Assembly: GCA_024401335.1 (NCBI GenBank)
Contig: JAKSLH010000006.1
Span: 1 to 64,000 of the forward strand
DNA: 64,000 nt
Direction of reading: 5' to 3'
Source of the DNA: Bacteroidales bacterium
GTDB lineage: Bacteria; Bacteroidota; Bacteroidia; Bacteroidales; Marinilabiliaceae
A program made the translations under genes and the position numbers. Of the stretch, positions 1 through 8,602 are shown in pieces. The first letter of the stretch is position 1. Each line of letters starts with the position of its first letter. A model generated the notes under the pieces. That model saw only the letters and a program-made list of their open reading frames with translations, made no database searches and had not been told where the DNA came from.

Positions 1-722
1 GACAGAAAATTAATCCAATAAGCAACAGACTTGGTATAACGAGAGGTTGGGATTCAAGCTGGTTTGGCGGCAAAAGCTACGGTGATAAGATCGTAGAGGA
101 TACCAAAATCCGTAAGTACCTCAATGCTCGTTTGGCAAAGGCCAACGTCTCTCGTATTGTTATCGAGCGTACATTGAAGCTCGTTACAATCACAGTTTTC
201 ACTGCTCGTCCAGGCTTGATCATCGGCAAGGGCGGTCAGGAGGTTGACAAACTGAAGGAAGAGTTAAAGAAGATCACAGATAAGGAAGTCCAGATCAACA
301 TCTTCGAGGTGAAGCGTCCGGACCTTGATGCAGTAATCGTAGCAAACAACATTGCTCGTCAGATCGAAGGTCGTGTGGCTTACCGCCGCGCAATCAAGAC
401 TGCAATTGCATCTACTATGCGTAACAACGCTGAAGGTATCAAGATTCTTATCTGCGGACGTCTGAACGGTGCCGAGATGGCTCGTTCTGAGATGTTCAAG
501 GAAGGTCGTACTCCACTTCATACATTCCGTGCAGATATCGACTACTGCCAGGCTGAGGCCCTCACTAAGATGGGTATCATCGGCATCAAGGTATGGATCT
601 GCAAGGGTGAGGTATATGGCAAGCGCGATTTGACTCTCAACCTTGGCGGTAAGGAGACACAGGCTCCATCAGGAAACAACTCTGGCTCACGCGACAGAGG
701 TCCTAAGAGAAAGAAGAAGTAA
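1..722 (+). CDS. rpsC: 30S ribosomal protein S3 (uS3), 5' end cut by window
   Basis: Small-subunit protein uS3 lies at the mRNA entry channel of the 30S subunit. The frame is open from base 3 and reads [11 protein letters not shown], the usual S3 start after Met-Gly, so only the start codon and one further base lie outside; the full protein would be 241 residues. The KH-type RNA-binding loop GKGG is visible at about residues 76-80, and the C-terminal half has the conserved [10 protein letters not shown] segment followed by a basic tail ending in KRKKK. It is the first gene seen of the spc/S10-type operon and is followed 20 bp later by rplP. An internal TTG at 132 could be mistaken for the start, but homology clearly continues upstream of it. 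Confidence 0.98.
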   Translation, partial: QKINPISNRLGITRGWDSSWFGGKSYGDKIVEDTKIRKYLNARLAKANVSRIVIERTLKLVTITVFTARPGLIIGKGGQEVDKLKEELKKITDKEVQINIFEVKRPDLDAVIVANNIARQIEGRVAYRRAIKTAIASTMRNNAEGIKILICGRLNGAEMARSEMFKEGRTPLHTFRADIDYCQAEALTKMGIIGIKVWICKGEVYGKRDLTLNLGGKETQAPSGNNSGSRDRGPKRKKK

Positions 723-742
723 TCATCTTTAACTTTTGAACG

Positions 743-1174
743 ATGTTACAACCTAAGAAAGTAAAATTTAGAAGAGTACAGAAGGGCAAGATGAAGGGTA
801 TTGCCCATCGTGGTAGCGAATTGGCCTTTGGTTCATTCGGTATCAAGTCTCTGCAGAGCAAGTGGATCACTGGCCGTCAGATCGAGGCTGCCCGTATCGC
901 GGTAACACGCTATATGCAGCGTCAGGGTCAGATTTGGATCCGTATATTCCCAGACAAACCTATCACCAAGAAGCCTCTTGATGTACGTATGGGTAAAGGT
1001 AAAGGTAACCCAGAGGGTTTCGTAGCGCCTGTTACTCCTGGCCGTATCATCATCGAGTGCGATGGTGTTCCTTTTGAGATCGCAAAGGAGGCACTTCGCT
1101 TGGCAGCTCAGAAGTTGCCAGTGACTACCAAGTTTGTAGTTCGTCGTGACTATGTTGAATCTTCTAACATCTAA
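743..1174 (+). CDS. rplP: 50S ribosomal protein L16 (uL16)
   Basis: Large-subunit protein uL16, 143 residues, sits near the A site and the tRNA elbow and is needed for late 50S maturation. The N-terminus [15 protein letters not shown], the segment [14 protein letters not shown] and the C-terminal [11 protein letters not shown] are family hallmarks, and the length is normal. It starts with ATG 20 bp after rpsC and lies in the conserved order rpsC-rplP-rpmC. No Shine-Dalgarno site is obvious, as is common in Bacteroidota. Confidence 0.98.
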   Translation: MLQPKKVKFRRVQKGKMKGIAHRGSELAFGSFGIKSLQSKWITGRQIEAARIAVTRYMQRQGQIWIRIFPDKPITKKPLDVRMGKGKGNPEGFVAPVTPGRIIIECDGVPFEIAKEALRLAAQKLPVTTKFVVRRDYVESSNI

Positions 1175-1179
1175 TATCA

Positions 1180-1380
1180 ATGAAAGCATCAGAGATAAAA
1201 GGCTTAACAGTAGCAGAGATCGAAGAAAAGTTGGCTTCGGCTCGCGTAGAGCTTCAGAAGATGGAGTTGGCTCATGTAGTAACACCTATCGAAAACCCAA
1301 TGAAGATTCGTTCAACTCGTAAGGATATCGCTCGTATGGCAACAATCCTCGCTGAGAAGAAGAACTCAGAAAACAAGTAA
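1180..1380 (+). CDS. rpmC: 50S ribosomal protein L29 (uL29)
   Basis: Small two-helix protein uL29 (66 residues) binds near the polypeptide exit tunnel and helps form the docking site for trigger factor and SRP. The start [18 protein letters not shown] and the C-terminal helix with [11 protein letters not shown] are typical. The gene begins 5 bp after rplP and is followed 4 bp later by rpsQ, so these genes are clearly co-transcribed. Confidence 0.97.
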   Translation: MKASEIKGLTVAEIEEKLASARVELQKMELAHVVTPIENPMKIRSTRKDIARMATILAEKKNSENK

Positions 1381-1384
1381 GAAG

Positions 1385-1642
1385 ATGGAAGAAAGAAATT
1401 CAAGAAAGGAACGTCAGGGCGTTGTCATCAGCGAAAAGATGGATAAGACCGTTGTAGTAGCTGTTGAGATACGTGAGAAGCACCCGATATACGGTAAGTT
1501 CGTTATGAAGACGAAGAAGTTCCACGTACACGACGAGAAGAATGACGCTCATGAGGGTGATACTGTCCGTATTATGGAGACTCGTCCTCTCAGCAAAACT
1601 AAGCGTTGGAGAATAGTAGAAATCATTGAAAGGGCTAAGTAA
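1385..1642 (+). CDS. rpsQ: 30S ribosomal protein S17 (uS17)
   Basis: Primary 16S rRNA-binding protein uS17, 85 residues, with an OB fold. The motif [19 protein letters not shown] near the N-terminus and the [11 protein letters not shown] / [18 protein letters not shown] segments are the S17 signature. The gene lies between rpmC and rplN with gaps of 4 and 2 bp, implying tight translational coupling. Confidence 0.98.
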   Translation: MEERNSRKERQGVVISEKMDKTVVVAVEIREKHPIYGKFVMKTKKFHVHDEKNDAHEGDTVRIMETRPLSKTKRWRIVEIIERAK

Positions 1643-1644
1643 TC

Positions 1645-2010
1645 ATGATACAGACAGAAACAAGACTTTCAGTAGCCGATAACAGTGGTGCAAAGGAAGT
1701 GCTCTGCATTCACGTGCTGGGTGGTTCTTTCAAGCGCTATGCGACGGTAGGTGACCTTATCGTTGTTACGGTAAAGCATGCTCTGCCATCAAGTGAGATG
1801 AAGAAGGGTACGGTAAGTAGAGCAGTTGTAGTCCGTACTAAGAAAGAAGTAAGACGCGCCGATGGCTCTTACATCCGTTTTGACGACAATGCATGTGTAT
1901 TGCTCAACAACGCTGGTGAAATGCGTGGAACACGTATCTTCGGTCCAGTTGCCCGTGAGCTCCGTGACGGATATATGAAGATCGTCTCTTTGGCGCCAGA
2001 AGTAATTTAA
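1645..2010 (+). CDS. rplN: 50S ribosomal protein L14 (uL14)
   Basis: Protein uL14 (121 residues) contacts 16S rRNA helix 14 as part of an intersubunit bridge. The start [19 protein letters not shown] and the later [15 protein letters not shown] and [13 protein letters not shown] are the diagnostic blocks. Only 2 bp separate it from rpsQ. Length is normal and no anomaly is seen. Confidence 0.98.
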   Translation: MIQTETRLSVADNSGAKEVLCIHVLGGSFKRYATVGDLIVVTVKHALPSSEMKKGTVSRAVVVRTKKEVRRADGSYIRFDDNACVLLNNAGEMRGTRIFGPVARELRDGYMKIVSLAPEVI

Positions 2011-2029
2011 TCTATAAGACGTTACGAAA

Positions 2030-2350
2030 ATGGCTAAATTGCACATAAAGAAAGGCGATATAGTAGTTATCAACGCCGGTGATGACAAGGGCAAGGAGGG
2101 CAAGGTCCTCTCTGTTGACCCAGAGAAGCAGCGTGCAGTAGTTGAGGGTTGCAATATCATTAAGAAGCATTCGAAGCCTTCAGCTTCAAATCCTCAGGGT
2201 GGTATTGTTGAGAAAGAGGCTCCAATTCACATTTCGAACCTCAACCTCAAGGACCCTAAGACTGGTGCTGCAACACGCGTATCTGTACGTGTTGACGAGA
2301 ACGGTAAAAAAGTAAGAATTGCTAAAAAGTCAGGTGAGGAGATTAAATAA
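2030..2350 (+). CDS. rplX: 50S ribosomal protein L24 (uL24)
   Basis: Assembly-initiator protein uL24, 106 residues, with a KOW motif near the N-terminus ([20 protein letters not shown]). The segment NIIKKHSKP and the PIHISNLNL block are characteristic. Its stop codon shares one base with the rplE start (TAATG at 2348-2352), so the two genes are translationally coupled. Confidence 0.98.
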   Translation: MAKLHIKKGDIVVINAGDDKGKEGKVLSVDPEKQRAVVEGCNIIKKHSKPSASNPQGGIVEKEAPIHISNLNLKDPKTGAATRVSVRVDENGKKVRIAKKSGEEIK

Positions 2351-2904
2351 TGAGTTACGTACCAGCATTAAAGACTCTCTATAAAGAGGAGATTCTCCCT
2401 TCACTTGTGAAGGAATTCGGTTTCAGCACTCCAATGCGTGCTCCAAAGCTTCAGAAGATCGTGATCAATCAGGGTCTTGGTGATGCTACTCAGGACAAGA
2501 AGATCATTGAAATCGCTCTCAAGGAGATGTCAATGATTTCAGGTCAGAAGGCAGTTGCCACATTGGCTAAGAAGGATATCGCAGGTTTTAAGCTTCGTGC
2601 TAATACTGCAATCGGTGTTAAGGTGACACTTCGCCGTGAAAAGATGTACGAGTTCCTTGAGCGTCTCGTACGCGTAGCTTTGCCACGTATCCGTGACTTC
2701 AATGGTATCGGCGGAAAGTTCGATGGTAGAGGTAATTACACTCTTGGAATCCAGGAGCAGATTATCTTCCCTGAAATTAACATCGACTCTGTATCGAAGA
2801 TTCAGGGTATGAATATTACCTTTGTGACCACTGGACAGACTGACGAGGAGGCTTACGCTCTCTTGAAGGCGTTCGGTCTTCCATTTAAGAAGAATTTCAA
2901 GTAA
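2350..2904 (+). CDS. rplE: 50S ribosomal protein L5 (uL5)
   Basis: 5S rRNA-binding protein uL5, 184 residues, forms part of the central protuberance and contacts P-site tRNA. Recognised from [11 protein letters not shown], the ISGQKAV block, [15 protein letters not shown] and the C-terminal [19 protein letters not shown]. The start ATG overlaps the rplX stop by one base. Length agrees with the family. Confidence 0.98.
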   Translation: MSYVPALKTLYKEEILPSLVKEFGFSTPMRAPKLQKIVINQGLGDATQDKKIIEIALKEMSMISGQKAVATLAKKDIAGFKLRANTAIGVKVTLRREKMYEFLERLVRVALPRIRDFNGIGGKFDGRGNYTLGIQEQIIFPEINIDSVSKIQGMNITFVTTGQTDEEAYALLKAFGLPFKKNFK

Positions 2905-2921
2905 ACTTTTAGAAGTATAAT

Positions 2922-3191
2922 ATGGCAAAAGAATCAATGAAGGCCCGCGAGGTTAAGCGAGCTAAATTAGTTGCCAAGTATGCGGAAAAAAGAGCTCAGT
3001 TAAAGGCTGAGGGCAACTATGTTGCCCTCCAGCTTTTACCTAAGAACTCTTGCCCAACACGTATGCACAACCGTTGTATGCTTTCTGGTCGTCCAAAAGG
3101 CTATATGAGACAGTTTGGCATTTCGCGTATCGCATTCCGTGAGTTGGCATCAGCAGGTCTTATCCCTGGCGTAAAGAAGGCTAGTTGGTAA
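2922..3191 (+). CDS. rpsN: 30S ribosomal protein S14 (uS14), long zinc-free form
   Basis: Protein uS14 of the 30S head, 89 residues. The C-terminal half, [17 protein letters not shown] followed by [12 protein letters not shown], is diagnostic. It is the longer version (about 89-101 residues) that lacks the CxxC-x(n)-CxxC zinc ribbon of the short form: only two cysteines, in NSC and NRC, are present. The gene occupies the normal place between rplE and rpsH, so this zinc-independent version is presumably the main S14. Confidence 0.97.
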   Translation: MAKESMKAREVKRAKLVAKYAEKRAQLKAEGNYVALQLLPKNSCPTRMHNRCMLSGRPKGYMRQFGISRIAFRELASAGLIPGVKKASW

Positions 3192-3253
3192 AACTATTAT
3201 TAGAGTATTAAATATTGTCGTGCTCGCACGATCAATTTAAGCTTAAATTATTT

Positions 3254-3652
3254 ATGATTTCAGATCCAGTATCAGACTTCCTTACAAGAGTAAGGAATGC
3301 AATTATGGCGAAGCATAGGGTTGTAGAAATCCCAGCTTCAAACTTGAAGAAAGATATAACAAAGATCTTGTTCGATAAGGGTTATATTCTTAACTACAAG
3401 TTCATTGATGACAACAAGCAGGGCATTATCAAGATTGCTTTGAAGTATGACGCTCAGTCTAAGACTTCTGCAATCAAGGCTCTTAAGCGAGTATCAACTC
3501 CAGGTCTCCGCAGCTACGCAGGCTATCGTGACATGCCACGAGTTCTCAACGGCCTCGGTATAGCAGTAGTTTCAACTTCAAAGGGAGTTATGACAGACAA
3601 GGAGGCACGTGCCGAGAAGATCGGTGGTGAAGTTTTGTGTTACGTTTACTAA
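3254..3652 (+). CDS. rpsH: 30S ribosomal protein S8 (uS8)
   Basis: Primary 16S rRNA-binding protein uS8; in E. coli it is also the translational repressor of the spc operon. The ATG at 3254 gives 132 residues starting MISDPVSDFLTRVRNAI, which matches the family. An in-frame TTG at 3215 would add 13 residues that resemble no S8, so it was not used. The C-terminal SKGVMTDKEAR and GGEVLCYVY are typical. The 62-bp gap from rpsN is larger than most others in this operon. Confidence 0.97.
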   Translation: MISDPVSDFLTRVRNAIMAKHRVVEIPASNLKKDITKILFDKGYILNYKFIDDNKQGIIKIALKYDAQSKTSAIKALKRVSTPGLRSYAGYRDMPRVLNGLGIAVVSTSKGVMTDKEARAEKIGGEVLCYVY

Positions 3653-3670
3653 CAGAAGGAGGAATACAAG

Positions 3671-4225
3671 ATGTCAAGAATTGGTAAAATGCCGGTATCT
3701 ATTCCTGCGGGAGTTAGTGTATCAGTAGCATCAGACAATGTAATTACTGTAAAAGGTCCTAAGGGTGAGCTTAAGCAGGCTGTTAACCCTATTATATCTG
3801 TAGAAGTTAAAGACGGTGAGATTAATGTAACTCGTCCAAACGATGAGCGTGAGTCTCGTGCTATGCATGGTCTTTATCGTGCACTTATCAGCAACATGGT
3901 TGTTGGTGTTTCAACAGGTTACACACAGAAGTTGGAACTTGTAGGTGTAGGTTACCGTGCTACTTCTACTAATCAGATTTTGGAATTGGCTCTCGGTTAT
4001 TCTCACACTATCCAGATGCAGTTGCCTGCAGAGGTTAAGGTTGAGGCTGTAACTGACCGTAAGAGCAACCCTATCATCACTCTTGAGTGTGCTGATAAGC
4101 AGTTGCTTGGCCAGGTTTGTGCAAAGATCCGTTCGTTCCGTGCACCAGAACCTTACAAGGGCAAGGGTATACGTTTCGTTGGTGAGGTTGTACGTCGTAA
4201 GGCTGGTAAGTCAGCTAAGGTTTAA
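3671..4225 (+). CDS. rplF: 50S ribosomal protein L6 (uL6)
   Basis: Protein uL6, 184 residues, made of two repeated alpha/beta domains and located near the sarcin-ricin loop and factor-binding site. Key blocks are MSRIGKMPVSIPAGV, VKGPKGEL, GVGYRA and the C-terminal PEPYKGKGIRF with VRRKAGK. It sits 18 bp after rpsH, in the usual rpsH-rplF-rplR order, and the length is normal. Confidence 0.98.
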   Translation: MSRIGKMPVSIPAGVSVSVASDNVITVKGPKGELKQAVNPIISVEVKDGEINVTRPNDERESRAMHGLYRALISNMVVGVSTGYTQKLELVGVGYRATSTNQILELALGYSHTIQMQLPAEVKVEAVTDRKSNPIITLECADKQLLGQVCAKIRSFRAPEPYKGKGIRFVGEVVRRKAGKSAKV

Positions 4226-4245
4226 TCTATTAATGTTTTGAGATT

Positions 4246-4596
4246 ATGGCTTTTTCTAAAATCGCTAGAAGAAATAAGATTAAGGCTCGTATCAGATCTA
4301 AGATCTCTGGTACAGCAGAGCGTCCAAGACTTACTGTCTTCAGAAGCAACAAGCAGATTTATGCTCAGATCGTTGATGACAAGGCAGGTAAGACATTAGC
4401 AGCTGCTTCTTCAAAGGGCCTTGCAGATGCTAAGGGTACTAAGTGTGAAATCTCTGCTCAGGTAGGTAAGCAGCTTGCTGCTGTAGCTCTTGAGAAGGGT
4501 ATCTCAGAGGTAGTATTCGATCGTAATGGTTATTTATATCACGGACGTGTTAAACAATTGGCAGACGCAGCTCGCGAAGCCGGACTTAAATTTTAA
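4246..4596 (+). CDS. rplR: 50S ribosomal protein L18 (uL18)
   Basis: 5S rRNA-binding protein uL18, 116 residues. The sequence has the basic N-terminus, [20 protein letters not shown], and the C-terminal [26 protein letters not shown] shortened here to its ends, both family marks. It is followed 5 bp later by rpsE, consistent with co-translation in the spc operon. Confidence 0.97.
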   Translation: MAFSKIARRNKIKARIRSKISGTAERPRLTVFRSNKQIYAQIVDDKAGKTLAAASSKGLADAKGTKCEISAQVGKQLAAVALEKGISEVVFDRNGYLYHGRVKQLADAAREAGLKF

Positions 4597-4601
4597 TACC
4601 A

Positions 4602-5120
4602 ATGGCAGGTAATGATAAAAGAGTAAGAACAACTAACGACCTTGAACTTCAGGATCGTTTGGTTGCAATCAACCGAGTTACTAAGGTTACTAAAGGTGGT
4701 CGTGCATTCAGTTTCTCGGCTATCGTAGTAGTAGGTGATGGCAAAGGTGTTGTAGGTTGGGGTCTTGGTAAGGCAAGCGAAGTTACTGCAGCTATCTCTA
4801 AGGGTGTTGAAGCAGCAAAGAAGAACCTCATCAAGGTTCCTTTGGTTCATGGAACATTGCCACATGAGCAGTACGCTCAGTTTGGTGGTTCAAAGGTATT
4901 CATGAAGCCTGCATCACACGGTACTGGTTTGACAGCTGGTGGTGCTATGCGTGCTGTACTTGAGAGTGTAGGTGTTACAGATATCCTTGCTAAGTCTAAG
5001 GGATCTTCAAACCCTCACAACCTTGTTAAGGCTACAATCGCTGCTCTCTCAGAGGTGCGTGATGCTTATGCAGTAGCTCAGCAGCGTGGTGTTTCACTTG
5101 ATAAAGTGTTCAACGGTTAA
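4602..5120 (+). CDS. rpsE: 30S ribosomal protein S5 (uS5)
   Basis: Protein uS5, 172 residues, binds near the decoding site and helps control fidelity and mRNA unwinding. The double-stranded-RNA-binding-like N-terminal domain has [17 protein letters not shown] and the [17 protein letters not shown] block, and the C-terminal domain carries [17 protein letters not shown]. Length and order (rplR-rpsE-rpmD) are as expected. Confidence 0.98.
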   Translation: MAGNDKRVRTTNDLELQDRLVAINRVTKVTKGGRAFSFSAIVVVGDGKGVVGWGLGKASEVTAAISKGVEAAKKNLIKVPLVHGTLPHEQYAQFGGSKVFMKPASHGTGLTAGGAMRAVLESVGVTDILAKSKGSSNPHNLVKATIAALSEVRDAYAVAQQRGVSLDKVFNG

Positions 5121-5131
5121 TAATTGAAGAG

Positions 5132-5305
5132 ATGGCAACAATTAAAATAACTCAGATTAAGAGCAAGATCGGTGCTCCAAAGCATCAGAAGCTTGTGCTC
5201 GAGTCTCTTGGCTTGAAGAAGATTCACCAGACTGTTGTTAAGGAGGATACTCCTTCAGTACGCGGTGCTATTGATCAGGTAAAGCAGCTTGTTTCTGTTG
5301 AGTAA
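5132..5305 (+). CDS. rpmD: 50S ribosomal protein L30 (uL30)
   Basis: Small 57-residue protein uL30 beginning MATIKITQIKSKIGAPKHQK and ending IDQVKQLVSVE; the block LESLGLKKIHQTV is typical of the family. The gene is short, starts with ATG 11 bp after rpsE and stops with TAA at 5303-5305, 25 bp before rplO. Its position between rpsE and rplO is the conserved one, which supports the call strongly. Confidence 0.96.
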   Translation: MATIKITQIKSKIGAPKHQKLVLESLGLKKIHQTVVKEDTPSVRGAIDQVKQLVSVE

Positions 5306-5330
5306 TAATTAACTAGAAAATTTAGAAAAG

Positions 5331-5777
5331 ATGAATTTAAGTAATTTGAATCCTGCTAAGGGTTCTACTCATCATGATAAAAGAATAGCTCGTGGAGCTG
5401 GTTCTGGTCACGGCGGAACTTCAACACGTGGTCATAAGGGTGCTAAGTCTCGTTCAGGTTATTCTCAGAAGTTCGGTTTCGAAGGTGGTCAGATGCCATT
5501 GCAGCGTCGTCTTCCTAAGTTCGGCTTCAAGAACATTAACCGTGTGGAGTATAAGGCAATCAATCTTTCATTCCTCCAGGCTTTGGCAGAAAAGCAGAAT
5601 TTGACAGTTGTCGATCCTGAGGTTCTTATCGAGAACGGCCTTGCTGGTCGCAATGATCTTGTGAAGATCCTTGGTAATGGTCAGCTTACTGCAAAGCTTG
5701 AGGTTAAGGCACATGCTTTTTCTAAGAGTGCGCAGGCTGCTATTGAGGCTGCTAATGGTTCTGTAGTAAAGCTTTAA
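5331..5777 (+). CDS. rplO: 50S ribosomal protein L15 (uL15)
   Basis: Late-assembling protein uL15, 148 residues. The glycine- and basic-rich N-terminal extension (RIARGAGSGHGGTSTRGHKG, then GFEGGQMPLQRRLPKFGF) threads into 23S rRNA; the folded C-terminal domain follows. The gene is separated by only 3 bp from secY, so secretion-channel synthesis is tied to ribosomal protein synthesis, as in most bacteria. Confidence 0.98.
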   Translation: MNLSNLNPAKGSTHHDKRIARGAGSGHGGTSTRGHKGAKSRSGYSQKFGFEGGQMPLQRRLPKFGFKNINRVEYKAINLSFLQALAEKQNLTVVDPEVLIENGLAGRNDLVKILGNGQLTAKLEVKAHAFSKSAQAAIEAANGSVVKL

Positions 5778-5780
5778 GCC

Positions 5781-7139
5781 ATGAAAAGACTGATAGAAAC
5801 CATACGCAATATTTGGAAGATCGAAGAGTTAAAGAACAGGATCCTGGCTACGCTAGGATTCCTGTTGGTTTATCGCTTGGGTTCTTTCGTGGTTTTACCT
5901 GGTGTAAATCCTGAATATTTATCAGCTCTCGATGAACAGACCAGCGATGGCGTCTTAAGTCTTTTGGATATGTTCTCGGGTGGTGCGTTTTCTAATGCAT
6001 CAGTAGTAGGTCTTGGCATCATGCCATACATTTCTGCATCAATCGTTGTTCAGCTGCTTGGAATGGTTATTCCTTATTTCCAGCGTCTTCAGCGTGATGG
6101 TGAAAGTGGTCGCCGTAAGATCAATCAGATTACACGTATGCTTACAGTTGCAATCTTGATTATCCAGGCTCCTGCTTATCTTGCTAACTTGTATAGCAAG
6201 ATCCCTTCAGAGGGATTCGCTATCGATGGTGCTATGTTTACAATATCAAGTACAATCATCTTGACTGCAGGTACAATGTTTGTAATGTGGCTTGGTGAAC
6301 GTATTACTGATAAGGGTATCGGAAATGGTATTTCTTTGATCATCATGATCGGTATCATTGCTCGTTTGCCACACTCTTTGGTTGCTGAATTTGCTGATAA
6401 GCTTTCTGTAACTTCTGGTTCTGGTGGATTGGTAATGCTTCTCCTTGAGTTTGTTGTTCTTTTCTTTGTATTTGTTGGATCTATTGCTCTTGTTCAGGGT
6501 ACACGTAGAATTCCAGTTCAGTATGCGAAGAGAATTGAGGGTAACAAGCAGTATGGTGGAGTTCGTCAGTACATTCCTTTGAAGGTTAATGCTGCTGGTG
6601 TAATGCCTATCATCTTTGCTCAGGCAATAATGTTCCTTCCTATCACTATTCTTGGCTATGCAGCTCAGGGCAGTGAATCAGGTGTTGCAACATCTATTTT
6701 GTCTACATTCTCTGATTTTACAGGTTTCTGGTACAATTTTGTATTTGCATTGCTCATCATTGTATTCACCTACTTCTATACTGCTTTGATTATGAATCCA
6801 CAGCAGATGGCAGAGGAGATGAAGAGAAACAATGGCTATATACCTGGTGTCAAGCCTGGTAAGAAGACGGCTGAGTTTATTGACTCGATAATGTCTAAGA
6901 TTACTCTTCCAGGTTCTATTCTCTTGGCTATAGTTGCTATATTGCCAGCATTTGCAATGATGGCAGGTGTTGACTCTTCTTTTGCTCAGTTCTATGGTGG
7001 TACATCACTTTTGATTCTTGTTGGTGTTGTTCTCGATACACTTCAGCAGATTGAAAGTCACCTTTTGATGAGACATTATGATGGTTTGATGAAATCAGGC
7101 CGTATAATGGGTAGATCAGTAGGTACTGCTATACATTAA
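5781..7139 (+). CDS. secY: Preprotein translocase subunit SecY
   Basis: Ten-helix core of the SecYEG channel that moves preproteins through or into the inner membrane, 452 residues. The N-terminus has the usual IWKIEELKNRILATLGFLLVYR cut into the family pattern, and PGVNP, GIMPYISASI, GNGISLIIM, the cytoplasmic loop RRIPVQYAKR and the late NPQQMAEEMKRNNGYIPGV-type loop are all present. Length is normal. It is the last gene of the upstream operon; a strong terminator follows 20 bp after its stop. In many Bacteroidales map (methionine aminopeptidase) lies between secY and infA, but no such gene is present here. Confidence 0.98.
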   Translation: MKRLIETIRNIWKIEELKNRILATLGFLLVYRLGSFVVLPGVNPEYLSALDEQTSDGVLSLLDMFSGGAFSNASVVGLGIMPYISASIVVQLLGMVIPYFQRLQRDGESGRRKINQITRMLTVAILIIQAPAYLANLYSKIPSEGFAIDGAMFTISSTIILTAGTMFVMWLGERITDKGIGNGISLIIMIGIIARLPHSLVAEFADKLSVTSGSGGLVMLLLEFVVLFFVFVGSIALVQGTRRIPVQYAKRIEGNKQYGGVRQYIPLKVNAAGVMPIIFAQAIMFLPITILGYAAQGSESGVATSILSTFSDFTGFWYNFVFALLIIVFTYFYTALIMNPQQMAEEMKRNNGYIPGVKPGKKTAEFIDSIMSKITLPGSILLAIVAILPAFAMMAGVDSSFAQFYGGTSLLILVGVVLDTLQQIESHLLMRHYDGLMKSGRIMGRSVGTAIH

Positions 7140-7159
7140 TTGTAAGCATTATTAATATA

Positions 7160-7195
7160 CTCCCGAAGTGTCGTTCGATGCTTCGGGAGTTTTTT
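7160..7195 (+). terminator. Rho-independent terminator after secY
   Basis: Perfect 9-bp stem (7160-7168 CTCCCGAAG with 7181-7189 CTTCGGGAG), 12-base loop and a run of six T. It closes the rpsC-secY transcription unit. Confidence 0.93.
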
Positions 7196-7226
7196 GTTTT
7201 ATTAGCTAAAAATAAATATCTATATT

Positions 7227-7256
7227 TTTGTTACTCAATTTTTTGTTTTATCTTTG
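7227..7256 (+). promoter_or_regulatory. Promoter of the infA-rplQ operon
   Basis: Bacteroidota-type promoter: TTTG at 7227-7230 and TATCTTTG (consensus TAnnTTTG) at 7249-7256 with an 18-bp spacer. It lies between the secY terminator and infA, leaving a leader of about 40 bases. Confidence 0.75.
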
Positions 7257-7304
7257 CACGCGAATTATAATGAGAAATAATATATAAACCTTATTTAGAT
7301 TAGT

Positions 7305-7523
7305 ATGCCAAAACAGTCGTCAATTGAACAGGACGGTACTATCAAGGAGGCTCTCTCTAATGCGATGTTCAGAGTTGAGCTTGAGAATGGATTGGTGATT
7401 ACCGCACATATCTCTGGTAAGATGCGTATGAATTATATCAAGATATTGCCAGGTGATAAGGTGAAGGTCGAGATTTCTCCTTATGATTTGACTAAAGGTC
7501 GAATTTCTTATCGCTATAAATAA
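7305..7523 (+). CDS. infA: Translation initiation factor IF-1
   Basis: 72-residue OB-fold factor that occupies the ribosomal A site during initiation and supports IF-2 and IF-3. The motifs [37 protein letters not shown] and the C-terminal KGRISYRYK are diagnostic. The length is the usual 72. It is first in its own transcription unit after a clear promoter and is followed 7 bp later by rpmJ. Confidence 0.98.
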   Translation: MPKQSSIEQDGTIKEALSNAMFRVELENGLVITAHISGKMRMNYIKILPGDKVKVEISPYDLTKGRISYRYK

Positions 7524-7530
7524 ATAGAAG

Positions 7531-7647
7531 ATGAAAGTTAGAGCATCTATTAAGAAAAGAAGTGCTGACTGCAAGATCGTCAGCCGTAAGGGACGCTTGT
7601 ATGTAATATGCAAGAAGAACCCTAAGTTAAAACAACGTCAAGGTTAA
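7531..7647 (+). CDS. rpmJ: 50S ribosomal protein L36 (bL36), ligand-poor form
   Basis: 38-residue protein bL36, starting [17 protein letters not shown] and ending NPKLKQRQG. In zinc-binding L36 the ligands are C11, C14, C27 and H33; here position 11 is Ser and 33 is Leu, while C14 and C27 remain. Classical tetrahedral zinc binding is therefore unlikely. Length, sequence and the infA-rpmJ-rpsM order leave no doubt about the family. Confidence 0.96.
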   Translation: MKVRASIKKRSADCKIVSRKGRLYVICKKNPKLKQRQG

Positions 7648-7673
7648 TTAATTTAAACAGAAGAAGTTAAGTT

Positions 7674-8051
7674 ATGGCAAGAATTGCTGGTGTTGATGTG
7701 CCATCTGGAAAGATTGGTGAAATCGCATTGACTTACATCTACGGTATTGGTCGGAACATAGCTGTTGAAATTCTCGAGAAGGCCGGTATTGATCGTGGTG
7801 TAAAAGTAAAGGATTGGACTGATGCTCAGATTCAGCAGGTCCGTGAAATTATTGGTGCTAACTACAAGGTAGAAGGCGAGCTTCGTTCAGAGGTTCAGTT
7901 GAACATCAAGCGTCTGATGGATATCGGATGCTACAGAGGTATTCGTCATCGTCTTGGTTTGCCTGTTCGTGGTCAGTCGACTAAGAACAATGCACGTACT
8001 CGTAAGGGTAAGAAGAAGACAGTTGCAAACAAGAAAAAGGCTACTAAATAA
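7674..8051 (+). CDS. rpsM: 30S ribosomal protein S13 (uS13)
   Basis: Protein uS13 of the 30S head, 125 residues, contacts P-site tRNA and the B1 intersubunit bridges. [10 protein letters not shown], the helix-two-turns-helix region with YGIGRNIA, and [20 protein letters not shown] with the basic tail [11 protein letters not shown] are family marks. Gene order rpmJ-rpsM-rpsK is standard. Confidence 0.98.
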   Translation: MARIAGVDVPSGKIGEIALTYIYGIGRNIAVEILEKAGIDRGVKVKDWTDAQIQQVREIIGANYKVEGELRSEVQLNIKRLMDIGCYRGIRHRLGLPVRGQSTKNNARTRKGKKKTVANKKKATK

Positions 8052-8063
8052 TTGAACTGAATT

Positions 8064-8453
8064 ATGGCTAAGAAAGCAGGAAATCAGAAGAAGAGAGTAG
8101 TTAAGGTTGAGGCTGTGGGTCAGGCTCATGTTCACTCTTCTTTCAATAATATCATCATTACTCTTACCAATCAGGAAGGACAGGCTATTTCGTGGTCTAG
8201 TGCAGGTAAGATGAACTTCAAGGGTTCAAAGAAGAATACTCCATATGCAGCTCAGACTGCAGCTGCAGATTGCGCAAAGGTTGCATATGATCTTGGTCTT
8301 CGTAAGGTTAAGGCATATGTAAAGGGTCCAGGTAACGGCCGTGAAAGTGCAATCCGTGCTATTCATGCTGCTGGTATCGAAGTTACAGAGATCATCGATG
8401 TAACTCCACTTCCACACAATGGTTGCCGTCCTCCTAAGCGTAGAAGAGTATAA
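8064..8453 (+). CDS. rpsK: 30S ribosomal protein S11 (uS11)
   Basis: Protein uS11 of the 30S platform, 129 residues, near the E-site codon and the anti-Shine-Dalgarno end of 16S rRNA. Blocks [34 protein letters not shown] and the C-terminal [17 protein letters not shown] are diagnostic. A 149-bp spacer separates it from rpsD. Confidence 0.98.
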   Translation: MAKKAGNQKKRVVKVEAVGQAHVHSSFNNIIITLTNQEGQAISWSSAGKMNFKGSKKNTPYAAQTAAADCAKVAYDLGLRKVKAYVKGPGNGRESAIRAIHAAGIEVTEIIDVTPLPHNGCRPPKRRRV

Positions 8454-8602
8454 TAATTGAAATTTGTTTAATTACTAGTTATAGAATTTTTGATTTGGAT
8501 TTTGAATAATGATTGGTTATATGATTTAATCAAATACTTATAATCTTACGGCTGCCATATTCATCATTTAGATCAAAATTAAAAAATCAAAAATTAAAAA
8601 CA
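8454..8602 (+). promoter_or_regulatory. Long rpsK-rpsD spacer, candidate S4 leader
   Basis: 149 bases without an open frame, unusually long in an operon whose other gaps are 5-27 bp (tightest: 5 bp rpoA-rplQ). It can fold partly: TGATT (8510-8514) with AATCA (8528-8532), and alternatively AATGAT (8508-8513) with ATCATT (8563-8568), closing a region that contains the GC-rich ACGGCTGCC. I found no TAnnTTTG box, so a new promoter is not evident. S4 autoregulatory leaders are known before rpsD in several phyla, including, from memory, Bacteroidia; assignment here is inference. Confidence 0.4.

Noticed and set aside
833-1285. Long open frame antisense to rplP and rpmC
   Set aside because: It lies opposite two certain ribosomal genes, has no family resemblance, and arises from codon bias on the coding strand.
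3215-3253. Upstream in-frame extension of rpsH
   Set aside because: The added 13 residues (SCSHDQFKLKLF) do not fit S8; the ATG at 3254 matches the family start.
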